DNA from: an uncultured Collinsella sp.
Lineage (GTDB): Bacteria; Actinomycetota; Coriobacteriia; Coriobacteriales; Coriobacteriaceae
DNA length: 6,456 nt
Direction of reading: 5' to 3'
Assembly (NCBI GenBank): GCA_902475825.1
Contig: CABSBA010000093.1
Coordinates: forward strand, 1-6,456
Below the pieces are notes generated by a model. The model did no database searches. It had not been told where the DNA came from and worked only from the letters and a program-made list of their open reading frames with translations. Shown here one piece after another: positions 5,644 through 6,456 of the stretch. A program made the position numbers and the translations under genes. Within the stretch, counting starts at the first letter, position 1, and every line of letters begins with the position of its first letter.

Positions 5644-5652
5644 CTGTGGATG

Positions 5653-5695
5653 CGCCGGATGCTGACGGGCACGCTCGTCTTGTATCCGGCGTTTT
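5653..5695 (+). terminator. Rho-independent terminator after the methionine aminopeptidase gene
   Basis: CGCCGGAT (5653-5660) pairs with ATCCGGCG (5684-5691), and an inner stem GACG/CGTC (5664-5667 with 5676-5679) extends towards a CACG loop. TTTT plus ATTT follow directly. It starts 9 bases after the stop codon. Confidence 0.88.
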
Positions 5696-5719
5696 ATTTG
5701 AACGTTTTGCCTGATAAAA

Positions 5720-5753
5720 CCTGCCAAAAATAAACCTGTCCCTTTTTGGCAGG
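5720..5753. repeat. Perfect 11-bp inverted repeat just before the dehydrogenase ribosome binding site
   Basis: CCTGCCAAAAA (5720-5730) is the exact inverted complement of TTTTTGGCAGG (5743-5753) with a 12-base loop. The loop contains AAACCTGTCC, a near copy of AAACCTGCC at 5717-5725. It ends 6 bases before the ribosome binding site. Read on the minus strand it is followed by TTTTAT, so it would also work as a terminator against antisense transcription. In the plus direction it may be a leader hairpin or operator of the dehydrogenase gene. Confidence 0.55.
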
Positions 5754-5759
5754 CTGAGC

Positions 5760-5767
5760 GGAGAGGA
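5760..5767 (+). promoter_or_regulatory. Ribosome binding site of the dehydrogenase gene
   Basis: GGAGAGGA lies 6 bases before the GTG at 5774 and fixes GTG as the start; no in-frame ATG is available nearby. Confidence 0.75.
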
Positions 5768-5773
5768 CTGCTT

Positions 5774-6456
5774 GTGAACATCCTGGTCTTGTTGCCCGTC
5801 AACGACCGCCATCGCGCGATCCTCGAGTCGAGCGCTCCGGGCGAGGACTTTATCTACACGAGCGCCGACGCCGCCACACGCGAACAGGTCGCCGATGCCG
5901 ACGTGATCCTGGGCAACATCAACCCTGGCATGCTCACGGCATGCGACCATCTCCAGCTGTTGCAATTGCAGACCGCCGGCTATGACGACTACCTTGCCGC
6001 CGGCACTGTGCCGGCTGAAGCCAAGCTGTCTTGCTCAATCGGCGCCTACGGTCAGGCCGTGAGCGAGCACATGTTTGCCATGGTCCTTTCCATGATGAAG
6101 CGCCTGCCCGGCTATCACGACTTGCAGCGCGAGCATCGCTGGGAGGATTTGGGGCCGGTTACCTCGCTCAAAAATGCCAACGTGCTGGTGCTGGGCGCGG
6201 GCGACATTGGCGGCCACTTTGCCACGCTCTGCCGCAGCATGGGCGCGCACGTCCGCGGCATCAAGCGCCATCCACTCGTCTACCCCATTGTGTTTGAGGA
6301 CATGGACGGCATGGACGCCCTACCTGAGCGCTTGGCGGAGGCCGACATCGTCGCATCCTTTATGCCGAGCACACCCGAGACCCGCGGCCTGGCGAACGCC
6401 GAGTTCTTCGCCGCGATGAAGCCGGGCGCCTTCTTTGCCAACGGCGGCCGCGGCGA
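5774..6456 (+). CDS. D-2-hydroxyacid dehydrogenase family protein (partial, C-terminus missing)
   Basis: 227 residues are visible before the window ends; family members usually have 310-330. It should be an NAD(P)-dependent oxidoreductase that interconverts 2-keto acids and D-2-hydroxy acids. Residues 1-95 resemble the N-terminal substrate/catalytic half. The Rossmann half starts near 135 with VLVLGAGDIG (137-146, GxGxxG) for dinucleotide binding. STPETRGL (199-206) and NGGRG (223-227) are family signatures, the latter placing the catalytic Arg at 226; the active-site Glu and His lie beyond the window. The basic GIKRHP segment (162-167) after the second strand lacks the Asp typical of strict NAD preference, so NADP use is possible. 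The substrate is unknown. The start is GTG, supported by a strong ribosome binding site. The gene is separated from the aminopeptidase by a terminator, so it is probably transcribed on its own. Confidence 0.9.
   Translation, partial: MNILVLLPVNDRHRAILESSAPGEDFIYTSADAATREQVADADVILGNINPGMLTACDHLQLLQLQTAGYDDYLAAGTVPAEAKLSCSIGAYGQAVSEHMFAMVLSMMKRLPGYHDLQREHRWEDLGPVTSLKNANVLVLGAGDIGGHFATLCRSMGAHVRGIKRHPLVYPIVFEDMDGMDALPERLAEADIVASFMPSTPETRGLANAEFFAAMKPGAFFANGGRG

Noticed and set aside
4750..5802. Long open frame (350 codons) on the minus strand
   Set aside because: It is exactly antisense to the methionine aminopeptidase gene, which has every catalytic residue. The open frame follows from GC-rich codon bias.

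Overview
The window looks like a chromosomal stretch from a GC-rich, anaerobic actinobacterium of the Coriobacteriia, most likely Collinsella or a close relative. This is an inference from codon use, the style of the signalling protein (short Cys-bearing sensor, GGDEF, REC, HD-GYP), the SEC-C-tagged methionine aminopeptidase and the palindromic intergenic repeats. No rRNA, tRNA, CRISPR array, transposase or integrase is visible. Coding density is high, and no stretch over 300 bases lacks a gene. The longest gaps are 95-324, 2585-2795 and 3594-3818.

Layout. (1) The first 94 bases hold the start of a minus-strand gene that leaves the window. (2) After a gap carrying two separate dyad elements comes a minus-strand two-gene operon: a 626-residue c-di-GMP signalling protein (704-2584) followed 22 bases later by an HPt phosphotransfer protein (325-681). 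(3) Next is a minus-strand alpha/beta hydrolase (2796-3593), divergent from (4) a plus-strand radical SAM protein of the COG0731/TYW1-like type (3819-4595). (5) A long perfect inverted repeat with a T tract ends that gene and adjoins the promoter of the methionine aminopeptidase gene (4756-5643), which has its own terminator. (6) A D-2-hydroxyacid dehydrogenase gene (from 5774) runs off the right end.

How the genes fit together. The HPt and the REC/HD-GYP protein form a plausible phosphorelay to c-di-GMP degradation: the HPt histidine could exchange phosphate with the REC aspartate, and REC would set HD-GYP activity. The GGDEF domain has lost its signature (GCDKF) but keeps an RxxD motif at inhibitory-site spacing, so it may bind c-di-GMP or GTP rather than make c-di-GMP. 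The other genes look like independent single-gene units.

No clearly new multi-gene system is visible. The most interesting points are the altered GGDEF and REC residues, and two intergenic palindromes of near-identical architecture (18-20 bp arms, 27-28 base spacer) but different sequence.
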